64,000 nt of DNA from NCBI RefSeq assembly GCF_021531595.1, contig NZ_JADYUD010000009.1, positions 1 through 64,000 on the forward strand. The letters run 5' to 3'. Origin of the DNA: Fusobacterium perfoetens (lineage in GTDB: Bacteria > Fusobacteriota > Fusobacteriia > Fusobacteriales > Fusobacteriaceae). Position numbers and translations under genes: made by a program. Shown here piece after piece: positions 24,411-33,714 of the stretch. The first letter of the stretch is position 1. Each line of letters starts with the position of its first letter. The notes beneath the pieces were generated by a model. The model was not told the DNA's origin, searched no databases, and saw only the letters and a list, made by a program, of their open reading frames with translations.

Positions 24411-25634
24411 TTATTCACTTCTTAAAGCATCAACAGGATTAAGTTCTGCAGCTTTTTTAGCAGGAATAACTCCGAAAATAATTCCTATTCCCATAGAAAC
24501 TCCAAGAGAAATGAGAGATGAAGATATAGAAAAAACAGGAGGAATACTTATAATATTACCAATACCAATGGCTAAAATAATTCCTATAACAATTCCAAGA
24601 ATACCTCCACACCCTGTAAGTATAACTGATTCCATAAGGAATTGTATAAGAATATCTTTATCAGAAGCTCCAATAGCTTTTCTTATTCCTATTTCTTTTG
24701 TTCTTTCAATAACACTTACCAGCATGATGTTCATGACACCTATTCCTCCTACAAAAAGAGAGATGCCAGCAACAAATGTTACAAAGAGATTTAAAGTTGT
24801 AAGAATATTATCAAAAGATGAAGCTCCATCAGAAAGAGTTCCTACTTCATACAAATCTTTTACTCCAGTTATGTTTTCTAATATATGTTTTGCTTTTGCC
24901 ATATCTTGAGACATTAAATCTGGATTTTTGGATTCAATTATAATATCAGTATATCCATTTGTTTTTAAATCATAAACTTTATCATATGACTTTAAAGGCA
25001 TTCTGACAAATCTAGGAATACGCCGTCCTCCCATAGCTTTTACATATTGTTCAAATTGATTTTGAAAAACTCCTACAATAGTATATCTTATTTTTACACT
25101 TTTCCTGCTCTGAGACATTTCAATAGTTTTTCCAAGAGCATTTCTTACATTTCCAAATAAATCTTTTGCAGTAATGTGATCAATAAGAATAGAACGCTCT
25201 CCAGTCTTATATTCAAATGAAAGAAAACTTCTTCCGGAAATCAAATCTATTTTATCAATTTCTTCGTATTCAGGAGTTGTGACAGTAAGCCACATAATTT
25301 CATCACGGCCACCTATTTTCGCATAAAGCCTTTTTTTTATCATAGGACTTACAGCTTTAAATTCATTTGTTTTTTTTAATTTTTCTATAGTATCATCATC
25401 AAGAAGGTATTTCCATCTGAAAGTTTGATCTTCTTTATCTACATAAACAGTGAATTTTCCATATCCTGTCTTTTTTAAATTTCCTGTTATATTTTCCTGA
25501 CCTCCCCGTCCAATAGCAGACATAGTAATAACAGAGGCAATCCCTATAATTATTCCAAGCATTGTAAGAAAAGATCTTGCTTTATTTCCTTTAAGGCTTT
25601 TAACAGCACTTTTAAGACTTTCTTCTATATTCAT
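24411..25634 (-). CDS. MacB-type ABC transporter permease (FtsX family)
   Basis: 407 residues. N-terminal transmembrane helix after KGNKARSFLTMLGIIIGIAS, a ~220-residue periplasmic MacB_PCD domain, then the FtsX C-terminus with three helices including MNIMLVSVIERTKEIGIRKA and IPAKKAAELNPVDALR. Transmits ATP-driven conformational change to the periplasmic adaptor rather than passing substrate through the membrane. Overlaps the ATPase gene by 4 bp. Likely exports a drug, peptide or heme-like compound; the substrate is unknown. Confidence 0.93.
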   Translation of the reverse strand: MNIEESLKSAVKSLKGNKARSFLTMLGIIIGIASVITMSAIGRGGQENITGNLKKTGYGKFTVYVDKEDQTFRWKYLLDDDTIEKLKKTNEFKAVSPMIKKRLYAKIGGRDEIMWLTVTTPEYEEIDKIDLISGRSFLSFEYKTGERSILIDHITAKDLFGNVRNALGKTIEMSQSRKSVKIRYTIVGVFQNQFEQYVKAMGGRRIPRFVRMPLKSYDKVYDLKTNGYTDIIIESKNPDLMSQDMAKAKHILENITGVKDLYEVGTLSDGASSFDNILTTLNLFVTFVAGISLFVGGIGVMNIMLVSVIERTKEIGIRKAIGASDKDILIQFLMESVILTGCGGILGIVIGIILAIGIGNIISIPPVFSISSSLISLGVSMGIGIIFGVIPAKKAAELNPVDALRSE

Positions 25635-26308
25635 AAAACATCACCATCTTTTATAATCCTTCCATCTTTAAAAAGAAGAATTCTTTTACAATATTTGGCA
25701 ATTTCAGGTTCGTGGCTGACAACAACAATTGTTTTTCCCTGCTTGTTAAGTTCAGTAAAAATATTCATAATCTCTTCTTCAGAAGCACTGTCTAGATTTC
25801 CTGTAGGTTCATCAGCAAGAATAACAGCAGGATTATTTACAAGAGCTCTAGCGATAGCTACTCTTTGTTTTTGTCCTCCTGAAAGCTCGTTTGGTTTGTG
25901 GTTCATTCTATTTTCAAGCCCTACTTTTTTAAGAACTTCTTTAGCTTTTTTTTCTCTTTCATGTTTTGGAACTCCGGCATATATAAGAGGAAGTTCTACA
26001 TTTTCAAGAGCAGAAAGTTTAGGAAGAAGATTAAATGCCTGAAAAACAAATCCTATTTTAGAATTTCTTATTTTACATAAATCTTTTTCTTTAGTTTTAG
26101 AAATATATGTTCCGTCAAGAATATATGTTCCTTCTGAATTTCTGTCAAGACAACCAAGAATATTCATCATAGTTGATTTTCCACTTCCACTGCTTCCCAT
26201 TATAGCTATAAATTCACCAGACTTTATATGAAAATTAATGTCTTTAAGGGCATGGAGTTTCATATCTCCATTTATATAATATTTATTTAAGTTTTCCACT
26301 CTTATCAT
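25631..26308 (-). CDS. ABC transporter ATP-binding protein (MacB/LolD type)
   Basis: 225 residues. Walker A GSSGSGKSTM (39-48), Q-loop VFQAFNLLPK, signature LSGGQKQRVAIARAL, Walker B VILADEPTGNLD, and H-loop VVVSHEPE. Supplies ATP hydrolysis for the permease downstream. Its start overlaps the adaptor gene by 26 bp, so the operon is tightly coupled. Confidence 0.95.
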   Translation of the reverse strand: MIRVENLNKYYINGDMKLHALKDINFHIKSGEFIAIMGSSGSGKSTMMNILGCLDRNSEGTYILDGTYISKTKEKDLCKIRNSKIGFVFQAFNLLPKLSALENVELPLIYAGVPKHEREKKAKEVLKKVGLENRMNHKPNELSGGQKQRVAIARALVNNPAVILADEPTGNLDSASEEEIMNIFTELNKQGKTIVVVSHEPEIAKYCKRILLFKDGRIIKDGDVL

Positions 26309-27374
26309 TTTTTGGTGCTCCCTTTTTTATTCTGTCACCAGATTTAAGATTTTGATTAGGAGTAACAAGAATTTCTTCTCCTACCTCAAGTCCTTTTTTT
26401 ATAACAATTTTGTCTCCTTTAGCGTTTTCAACTTCTACGAATCTTTGAGTTATAGTTCCAAAATCATCACATACAAATACATAGTATCTTTTTTTATCTT
26501 CAAGAAGAGCTGTTTTTGGAATCATAATATTTTCATCATCTTTATCAAGATATATAACAGCTGAAACTTTAAAGCCTGGAACGATATAAGGTATTGTTTC
26601 GTTAGGTTTTACTTCAACCTCAAGTACATTCTCAGAAGTTGTAGTAGAAACTTTTGAGATTCTTGAAATTTTAGTAATGACTCCAGTAAAAGATTCTTTT
26701 TTTTCAAAAACCTCAGGTTTTATTATAAGATTTTGCCCTAGCTTTATATCTTTAACATCATATTCAGCTACCTCAAGTACAATTTTTATATCAGATAAAT
26801 CAGCTATTTCAAGAAGAGGAGAATCTGTATCAACAAGATAATTTTCTTGTGCTGTAAGAGAAGTTATAGTTCCACTTACAGGACTTTCTATTTTTTCTGC
26901 TGTTTTTGAAAGATCTTCCATATATTCTTCTATATTAATTTCAGATTTTCTAACTTCTTCTTCTAGATCTTTTACATAGTTTGTAGAACTTCCTCCAATT
27001 TTATTAAGCTCTTGTTCAACTAAAAGATTTCTTTTAAGTTTTGCCAATGAAAGCTGTTCTCTTTCAAGTTTTCTCATTATATTATTTCTTTCAGTTTCAT
27101 CAAAAGTCATAAGTAGTTGTCCTTTTTCAACATAATCTCCTTCTTGGACAAATACTTCATCAACTTTAAGTTTTTTATCAACAAAAACCTTTTTTGTATC
27201 ATTTGCTTCAACATTTCCATCTACATCAATATATCCTTTTCCAGCTCCTTTTGAAACTCTCATCAGACGATATTCATTAATAGGATTTTTTTCTGCATGT
27301 GAAGATTTATAAAAAAAACCTCCTACAACAACTATAAAGATAATTATTCCTGTAGCAATAATTTTTTTATTCAT
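26283..27374 (-). CDS. Periplasmic adaptor (MacA/HlyD family)
   Basis: 363 residues. Signal anchor at residues 4-22 (KIIATGIIIFIVVVGGFF), first lipoyl half VFVQEGDYVEKGQLLMTFD, a short alpha-helical hairpin (~95-150), second lipoyl half KIESPVSGTITS, beta-barrel and membrane-proximal domains. It joins the MacB-like permease to the TolC-like channel. One base separates it from the upstream outer-membrane gene. Confidence 0.92.
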   Translation of the reverse strand: MNKKIIATGIIIFIVVVGGFFYKSSHAEKNPINEYRLMRVSKGAGKGYIDVDGNVEANDTKKVFVDKKLKVDEVFVQEGDYVEKGQLLMTFDETERNNIMRKLEREQLSLAKLKRNLLVEQELNKIGGSSTNYVKDLEEEVRKSEINIEEYMEDLSKTAEKIESPVSGTITSLTAQENYLVDTDSPLLEIADLSDIKIVLEVAEYDVKDIKLGQNLIIKPEVFEKKESFTGVITKISRISKVSTTTSENVLEVEVKPNETIPYIVPGFKVSAVIYLDKDDENIMIPKTALLEDKKRYYVFVCDDFGTITQRFVEVENAKGDKIVIKKGLEVGEEILVTPNQNLKSGDRIKKGAPKNDKSGKLK

Positions 27375-27375
27375 T

Positions 27376-28617
27376 TTATTCTCCTCTTACCATAATTTCG
27401 TATACATAACTGTTAAGTATATTTTTGGCTTTTTCCTGTGACACTTCATATTCCATATAGTCATCAAAGGATTCCATTACTTCAAGATAATCAATTTTTC
27501 CAAGTGAATATTCAAGCTTTTTTATTTCATATTTATTTTTTTCAAGGTCAGCTTTATTTCTAAGAACTTTATATTCTTTTATATAATTTGCATAGGTAGT
27601 TTCAATATTTAATTTTTCAGCTGCATTTTCTTCTATTTTTTGATTTAAAAGAATTTCCTGTTGCTTAAATGAAGTTCTTTCGTTTTCAAGATCTGCATTA
27701 TAATAGAAAAGGGGCTTTGATATTTTGAAAACAATTCTATTTTCATCAAGTCTAGTATCTCTTTCAAGCCCAAGAGAAAAATCAGGAACTTTGTCATTAT
27801 AATTCATATATCTTATATTTTCTTTTATAATATCTTTTTCAATTCTTAATTTTTCAATGTCTTTATACCCTATAGTAGAGATATATTCATTTATTTCTTT
27901 GTAGTTTGGTTCTATATTTGAAAGAGTTTTATCAGAAATATCAATTTTAAAATCATATAGAAATCTAGTTTTTATTTTTTTTAGATTTTCTTCAAGGGTA
28001 TGAATTTCAATTTCAAGATTTTTTCTGCTATATTGAAGAGATTCAAGTTCTATTTTTGGAATAGCTCCCAATTCAAAAGATTTTTCAAGAGTTTTTTCTT
28101 CGGATTTAAGAGTTTTTAACCCATTCTTTTTTATTTTGATTTCAAATTCCATATTCTTATAGTCTCTATAAAGAGCAATAAGAGCTATTTTTTGGCTTTC
28201 CATATTTTTTAAAAAAGTATATTTATCAGCTTCCTTTTTTAAATCATTTTTTAGGAGATTGCTATCATTTTCAGAAAAAATCATATTTTTAATATTTTTA
28301 TTTATTCCAAAAATAAGGTCATTTTCAGGATTATGATTTCTTTTTCCTTCTATGTATAAATCACCAAATTCTGCTCGTCCTGTTGTCTTATATATTTGTT
28401 CTGTATCATCATATGAAGTGGTTACAGAACTTTTAACTCCATTGTAATTATCCATCTTGTAGAATTTTTCAAGTGTATCTGTTTTTTTCTGTTCAAGTTC
28501 ATATATCTCTTTTCTGTATGAAGTTTCTGTAAGTTTATCAAGCAGGTCATCAAGTGTAACTTCGTCTCCATAAGAAATAAGACTCAGAGTCAGAAAAATA
28601 AAAAGTATTTTTTTCAT
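27376..28617 (-). CDS. TolC family outer membrane efflux protein
   Basis: 413 residues with signal peptide (MKKILFIFLTLSLISYG). The body is dominated by long coiled-coil helices (for example KTLEKSFELGAIPKIELESL and KNKYEIKKLEYSLGKIDYLE), the two-repeat pattern of TolC-type channels. Sequence is divergent and Lys/Glu-rich. First gene of the four-gene efflux operon, so the complete tripartite pump is encoded together. Confidence 0.88.
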   Translation of the reverse strand: MKKILFIFLTLSLISYGDEVTLDDLLDKLTETSYRKEIYELEQKKTDTLEKFYKMDNYNGVKSSVTTSYDDTEQIYKTTGRAEFGDLYIEGKRNHNPENDLIFGINKNIKNMIFSENDSNLLKNDLKKEADKYTFLKNMESQKIALIALYRDYKNMEFEIKIKKNGLKTLKSEEKTLEKSFELGAIPKIELESLQYSRKNLEIEIHTLEENLKKIKTRFLYDFKIDISDKTLSNIEPNYKEINEYISTIGYKDIEKLRIEKDIIKENIRYMNYNDKVPDFSLGLERDTRLDENRIVFKISKPLFYYNADLENERTSFKQQEILLNQKIEENAAEKLNIETTYANYIKEYKVLRNKADLEKNKYEIKKLEYSLGKIDYLEVMESFDDYMEYEVSQEKAKNILNSYVYEIMVRGE

Positions 28618-28790
28618 AAAAACTCCTTTTCTACATAGTATATTTTAATTTTATACTTTGAAAATGACTTTTAAATGTCAGACTTTATAAAAATATACAA
28701 AAGCTGATATAGTAACATTTTAATATATTTAAAAAATTTTTTCAGAAAAATTTTCAGAAGAATAAAATTTTAAAAATTAACAGAAAATAA

Positions 28791-28822
28791 AAATATCAGC
28801 AAAATTAAATTTGCTGATATTT
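28791..28822 (-). terminator. Terminator of the MATE gene
   Basis: A 13-bp stem AAATATCAGCAAA / TTTGCTGATATTT with a 6-nt loop; the minus-strand product ends in TTTTTATTTT. Lies 32 bp past the stop codon. The rest of the 28618-28853 gap is AT-rich and should contain the promoter of the efflux operon. Confidence 0.85.
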
Positions 28823-28853
28823 TTTAATAGTTATTTAAAATTTAAAAACTTTC

Positions 28854-30203
28854 TTAAGCAAGAAGAGCATCTTTTTTGGCAAAATTTTTATACATAAAGA
28901 AACATAAAATACAAGTTATAACTTCAACTATTGGGAATGCAGCCCATACTCCTGCAAGTCCGAAATATTTTCCCATAAAATATGCTGCAGGAAGAAGTAA
29001 AATAATTTGTCTTAAAAGAGTTATTGCAAGAGAAGGAATTCCTTTTCCTATAGCTTGAAGGAAAGAAGAGACTATATAGCATACACTTCCAAAAGAATAT
29101 CCAAGGCTTATAATTTTTAAAACTTGAACTCCTAAATTTATCATTTCATCAGAAGCATCAAAAAGAGAAAGAATTTTTTCAGGAAAAATCCAGAAAAGAA
29201 TACTTCCTAAAAAGTTTACAATAACACAGATGATAATAGAATACTTTAGAGATTCAGAAAGCCTTTTTTTACTTTTTGCTCCATAGTTATAAGCCATAAT
29301 AGGCATAGCTCCCTGAGTAACTCCAGTTGTAGGCATATATACAAAAGTTTGAAGTTTAAAATATATTCCAAATACAGAAACAGCAATGTCAGAAATGCCT
29401 GCTAAAATAAAATTTATTCCCATAACTAAAAATGAACCTATAGACATTATAAAAAAAGAAGGTATTCCAACATTATAAATTTCTTTTACAGTATTTTTAT
29501 TCCATCTAAAATTAAAAAGATCAGCTTTTATATCTTTATTCCTGAAATACAAAACATATAAAGAACATATAAGAGAAATTAGCTGACCACAAATTGTTGC
29601 AAGAGCAGCTCCTGAAACACCCATAGCTGGAAAACCAAAATATCCATAAATCATAATAGGATCAAGAATGATATTTGCCACAGCTCCTATAATTTGAAGT
29701 ACCATAGGAGAAACTGTATCTCCTGTAGCCTGAAGAATTTTTTCTATGGCTATTTGAATGATTGTTCCAAAACTTAAAAATGTAACTATATATGTATAAT
29801 TGTATCCCATTTTTAAAATTTCGTTGTTATTTGTAAACATTTGGAAAAAAGGTCTGATAAAAATAAAACCTAAAGTACATAACAATATATAATGTAATAT
29901 GGCAAGAATAATTCCATGTGCTGCAGTGCTATCAGCTTCAAGTTGATTTCTTTCTCCGAGTTTTCTTGCAACATAAGAATTTACTCCTACTCCAGAACCT
30001 ACCGCTATAGCAAGGATAAGATTTTGAATAGGAAAAGCTAAAGAGACAGCAGTAAGAGCATCTGTTCCAAGACTTGCTACAAATACTGAATCAACAATAT
30101 TGTACATAGAGTTAATCATCATTGATATTGTAGGTGGAACAGACATACTTATAAGGAGTGGCAGAATTTTATGAGTTCCCATTTTATTTTCTTGATATTC
30201 CAT
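28854..30203 (-). CDS. MATE family efflux transporter
   Basis: 449 residues, 12 predicted membrane helices in two homologous halves. N-terminal half features PPTISMMINSMYNIVDSVFV and AVGSGVGVNSYVARKLGERN, which match the multidrug/sodium antiporter MATE family (DinF/NorM-like branch). Exports cationic drugs or metabolites. TTTGGAGG lies before the ATG. A strong hairpin sits immediately upstream of this ribosome site. Confidence 0.94.
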   Translation of the reverse strand: MEYQENKMGTHKILPLLISMSVPPTISMMINSMYNIVDSVFVASLGTDALTAVSLAFPIQNLILAIAVGSGVGVNSYVARKLGERNQLEADSTAAHGIILAILHYILLCTLGFIFIRPFFQMFTNNNEILKMGYNYTYIVTFLSFGTIIQIAIEKILQATGDTVSPMVLQIIGAVANIILDPIMIYGYFGFPAMGVSGAALATICGQLISLICSLYVLYFRNKDIKADLFNFRWNKNTVKEIYNVGIPSFFIMSIGSFLVMGINFILAGISDIAVSVFGIYFKLQTFVYMPTTGVTQGAMPIMAYNYGAKSKKRLSESLKYSIIICVIVNFLGSILFWIFPEKILSLFDASDEMINLGVQVLKIISLGYSFGSVCYIVSSFLQAIGKGIPSLAITLLRQIILLLPAAYFMGKYFGLAGVWAAFPIVEVITCILCFFMYKNFAKKDALLA

Positions 30204-30221
30204 TTTATACCTCCAAAAGAA

Positions 30222-30274
30222 AAAACGCTTTTTACTGTTTTAATATAAAAACTGAAAACAATAAAAAGCGTTTT
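30222..30274 (-). promoter_or_regulatory. Leader hairpin ahead of the MATE ribosome binding site
   Basis: Twenty-base arms (30222-30241 and 30255-30274) are inverted repeats with one mismatch and a 13-nt loop. On the minus strand the second arm ends in GCGTTTTTTC and is followed at once by TTTTGGAGG. The shape is that of a terminator/attenuator placed in the 5' leader; an operator palindrome is the alternative. Confidence 0.65.
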
Positions 30275-30995
30275 GTGATTTTTTATTTCTATTCAAATAT
30301 ATCACAGAAAATAAAAATAATCAACAAATTTAGTATAAAATTATACAAGTTTTCATACAATATATAAAAAGAAAGAATTTATTAATAAGAAATGCAACAG
30401 GATAGATTTTATGGTTTTTTTATGAGCATACAACTTTTTAAACAAAGATTTTATTATTATATTGAAGTTAAAAATTAAAAAATATTGAGAAAAAATAATA
30501 ACTTAAATGTTTGAAGTCGTTGGTAATCAATAGTTTTTTATAAAAATATATAAAAAATAAATAAAAATGTAATAAAAGTGTATTTTTTTTCTGATAATGT
30601 AAGAATTGAAAGAAAAACAAAGATAAAAAATAAAAAAAAATTATATAAAAAAATAGATAAAATATTATAAAAAAATATAAAAAAACTGTAAAAAATATGT
30701 ATTAATTTTCAAAAAAGATAAAAATATAATCATAAAAAAAATAATAATATTATATAAAAAAATGAAAAATAATATTTTAAATAAAATGATTATTAATTAA
30801 TCAAAAATATAAAAAAATAAAAATTATTTTAAGAATATATATATAATATATTTTTAAAATAAGAGATTTTGGACTATAATTGGAGTATAATAATGGGGTA
30901 AAATTGTTTTTTTTAAAAATGCAAGTATATGGTAACAAAAATTAATCAAAAAATGATAAAAAAGTTATCATAAAAAAATATTAGAAATGAAATGC
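30275..30995. other. Long AT-rich gene-free region
   Basis: About 0.7 kb with no credible gene, dominated by A- and T-tracts (near 85-90% A+T by eye). The left edge should hold the MATE promoter on the minus strand. The right edge has a perfect inverted repeat ATGATAA-AAAAG-TTATCAT (30953-30971), 24 bp above the thl -35 element. The rest shows only phased A-tracts, suggestive of curved DNA or an UP-element region. Confidence 0.5.
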
Positions 30996-31041
30996 TTGAC
31001 TTATTCTTGCTAACAAAGTATAACAAAGATAACTAAAGTAT
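30996..31041 (+). promoter_or_regulatory. Promoter of the thl-bcd-etf operon with phased repeats
   Basis: TTGACT (30996-31001), exactly 17 bp, TATAAC (31019-31024), giving a leader of about 120 nt. The element TAACAAAGTA is repeated at 10-bp steps: 31011, 31021 (TAACAAAGAT) and 31031 (AACTAAAGTA), covering the -10 and start site. Confidence 0.75.
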
Positions 31042-31151
31042 ACAGAAATAATATTTTCTAACTATAAAGAAAACATTCTCTGTTATAAAAAAGATTTTTA
31101 ATTTTAAAAAATAGATTTTAAAAACCAAATCAGGAATAGGAGGAAAATTTA

Positions 31152-32357
31152 ATGTCAAAAGTTTATTTAGTAACAGCAAAAAGAACACCTATCGGAAGTT
31201 TTTTAGGAAGCCTTAAAGGAGTAGAACCAGGAGATTTAGGTGCACTAGTAATAAAAAATGTTATAGCACAAACAGGAATAAACCCAGCTGACTTAGATGA
31301 AGTTGTAATGGGAAATGTATTACACGCAGGACACAAACAAGGTGTAGGAAGACAAGCAGCAGTTAAAGGTGGAGTACCAGTAGAAGTACCTGCATACTCT
31401 ATTAACATGATTTGTGGAAGCGGACTTAAATCTATAAATGTTGCTTACAACGAAATCAAATCTGGTGAAGCTAACTTAATTCTTGCTGGAGGAGTAGAAT
31501 CTATGTCATGTGCAGGATTCGTATTACCAGCATCAGTAAGATCTGGATTCAAAATGGGAGACATCAAAATGAAAGACCACATGGTAACAGACGGTCTTAC
31601 AGATGCTTTCAATGATTACCATATGGGAATAACAGCTGAAAATATTGCTGAAAAATATGGAATTACAAGAGAAGAACAAGATGAGTTCGCAATGAACTCT
31701 CAAAGAAAAGCTATCGCAGCTGTAGATGGTGGAGTATTTGATGAAGAAATAATACCAGTGGAAGTTAAAATGAAAAAAGAAACAGTATTATTCTCAAGAG
31801 ACGAACATCCTAACAGAAAATCAACTCCAGAAATTCTTGCTAAATTAAAACCAGCATTCAAAAAAGATGGAACAGTAACAGCTGGAAACGCATCTGGATT
31901 AAACGACGGAGCATCAGTTGCATTATTAGCATCTGAAGAAGCAGTGGCTAAATATAACTTAAAACCAATGGCAGAAATCGTAGCAGTTGGACAAGGTGGA
32001 GTAGATCCTTCTATCATGGGTATGGGACCAGTTCCTGCTATTGCTGATGTTTTAAAAAGAGCAGGATTAAAATTAACTGACATTGAATTATTTGAATTAA
32101 ACGAAGCATTCGCTTCTCAATCTTTAGGAGTTATCAAACAACTTTGTGAAGATCACGGAGTAACTAAAGAATGGATACTTGAAAGAGCTAATGTAAACGG
32201 AGGAGCTATTGCATTAGGACACCCTATCGGAGCATCTGGAAACAGAATAGTTACAACACTTGTTCACGAAATGAGAAGAAGACAAGTAACTTATGGATTA
32301 GCAACTCTATGTATCGGTGGAGGAATGGGAGCTTCTATAATCTTAAAAAGAATATAG
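31152..32357 (+). CDS. thlA: Acetyl-CoA acetyltransferase (thiolase)
   Basis: 401 residues; condenses two acetyl-CoA to acetoacetyl-CoA, the entry to butyrate synthesis. Catalytic Cys in NMICGSGLKS (about residue 88), His in GGAIALGHPIGASG and second Cys in LATLCIGGGMGAS are all present. AGGAGG precedes the ATG. Leucine is mostly TTA, as in ribosomal genes, pointing to strong expression. A 160-bp spacer with a strong hairpin separates it from bcd. Confidence 0.95.
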   Translation: MSKVYLVTAKRTPIGSFLGSLKGVEPGDLGALVIKNVIAQTGINPADLDEVVMGNVLHAGHKQGVGRQAAVKGGVPVEVPAYSINMICGSGLKSINVAYNEIKSGEANLILAGGVESMSCAGFVLPASVRSGFKMGDIKMKDHMVTDGLTDAFNDYHMGITAENIAEKYGITREEQDEFAMNSQRKAIAAVDGGVFDEEIIPVEVKMKKETVLFSRDEHPNRKSTPEILAKLKPAFKKDGTVTAGNASGLNDGASVALLASEEAVAKYNLKPMAEIVAVGQGGVDPSIMGMGPVPAIADVLKRAGLKLTDIELFELNEAFASQSLGVIKQLCEDHGVTKEWILERANVNGGAIALGHPIGASGNRIVTTLVHEMRRRQVTYGLATLCIGGGMGASIILKRI

Positions 32358-32395
32358 TAAAATCCTAAAATAAAAACTGTATAAAATAACTTAAT

Positions 32396-32430
32396 ACTTA
32401 TTGGGGAAAGTCTGTCTTTTTCCAATAAGT
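32396..32430 (+). terminator. Intercistronic hairpin between thl and bcd (partial terminator or processing site)
   Basis: ACTTATTGGGGAAAG pairs with CTTTTTCCAATAAGT over 15 bp (two G-U pairs), 5-nt loop, then TTTAAGTTTA. The following tract is not a clean T-run, so read-through into bcd is likely. Confidence 0.65.
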
Positions 32431-32518
32431 TTAAGTTTATGTATAGGCAGTAGTATTAATCAAGCAACAAAATGAAAAAATAGAAAAGTTAATAAAGACT
32501 AGTAGGAGGATTAGTAGA

Positions 32519-33664
32519 ATGGAATTTAATATACCTAAGACACATGAACTTTTCAGACAAATGATAAGAGAATTTGCTGAAAAAGAGGTAAAACCTTTAG
32601 CTACAGAGCTTGATGAAGAAGAAAGATTCCCAGTGGAAACAGTTAAAAAAATGGCTGAAATAGGACTTATGGGAATTCCTGTTCCTAAAGAATATGGAGG
32701 AGCTGGAGGAGACAATGTAATGTACGCAATGGCTGTTGAAGAATTATCAAGAGTATGCGGAACTACAGGAGTTGTTGTATCTGCTCATACATCTCTTGGA
32801 ACTTGGCCTATATTAAGATTTGGTACTGAAGCTCAAAAACAAAAATATGTTCCAAAACTAGCAAGCGGAGAATGGATTGGAGCATTCGGACTTACTGAAC
32901 CAAATGCTGGTACAGATGCTGCAGGACAACAAACAACAGCTGTATTTGATGAAGCTACTCAAGAATGGGTAATCAACGGTTCAAAAATATTCATAACAAA
33001 TGCAGGATATGCACATGTTTATGTAATATTTGCAATGACTGACAGAAGTAAAGGATTAAAAGGAATTTCATCTTTCATAATTGAAGCTGGAACTCCAGGA
33101 TTCTCTATTGGTAAAAAAGAAAAGAAATTAGGAATCAGAGGTTCATCTACTTGTGAATTAATATTTGAAAATGCAAGAATTCCAAAAGATAACTTATTAG
33201 GAGAAATCGGAAAAGGATTTAAAATTGCTATGATGACTCTTGACGGAGGAAGAATAGGAATTGCATCTCAAGCATTAGGACTTGCACAAGGTGCATTAGA
33301 TGAAACAGTTGCATATGTAAAAGAAAGAAAACAATTTGGAAAAGCTATAGCTAAATTCCAAAACACTCAATTCCAATTAGCAGATCTTGAAGTAAAAGTA
33401 GAAGCAGCAAGACTTCTTGTTTACAAAGCTGCTTGGAGAGAAAGCAACCACTTACCATATACAATAGATGCAGCAAGAGCTAAATTATTTGCAGCTGAAA
33501 CAGCTATGGAAGTAACTACTAAAGCTGTTCAATTACACGGTGGATATGGATATACAAGAGAATATCCAGTTGAAAGAATGATGAGAGATGCTAAGATCAC
33601 TGAAATCTATGAAGGAACATCAGAAGTTCAAAGAATGGTAATTGCAGGAAATCTTTTAAAATAA
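32519..33664 (+). CDS. bcd: Butyryl-CoA dehydrogenase (short-chain acyl-CoA dehydrogenase)
   Basis: 381 residues. Flavin-binding FGLTEPNAGTDAAGQQT and WVINGSKIFITNAG, signature GIRGSSTCELIFENARIP, and the catalytic Glu in TEIYEGTSEVQRM near the C-terminus, as in bacterial butyryl-CoA dehydrogenases. With EtfBA it reduces crotonyl-CoA, probably coupled to ferredoxin reduction by electron bifurcation. AGGAGG ribosome site. Followed by etfB after 50 bp. Confidence 0.94.
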   Translation: MEFNIPKTHELFRQMIREFAEKEVKPLATELDEEERFPVETVKKMAEIGLMGIPVPKEYGGAGGDNVMYAMAVEELSRVCGTTGVVVSAHTSLGTWPILRFGTEAQKQKYVPKLASGEWIGAFGLTEPNAGTDAAGQQTTAVFDEATQEWVINGSKIFITNAGYAHVYVIFAMTDRSKGLKGISSFIIEAGTPGFSIGKKEKKLGIRGSSTCELIFENARIPKDNLLGEIGKGFKIAMMTLDGGRIGIASQALGLAQGALDETVAYVKERKQFGKAIAKFQNTQFQLADLEVKVEAARLLVYKAAWRESNHLPYTIDAARAKLFAAETAMEVTTKAVQLHGGYGYTREYPVERMMRDAKITEIYEGTSEVQRMVIAGNLLK

Positions 33665-33714
33665 GCCAATATGAGAAATAAAAATATATGAATTAATATA
33701 TGGAGGAATGGAAG

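Noticed and set aside
30275-30995. Possible small RNA or gene in the long AT-rich gap
   Set aside because: No ribosome site with a sensible frame, no stable GC-containing fold and no terminator; only A/T tracts.
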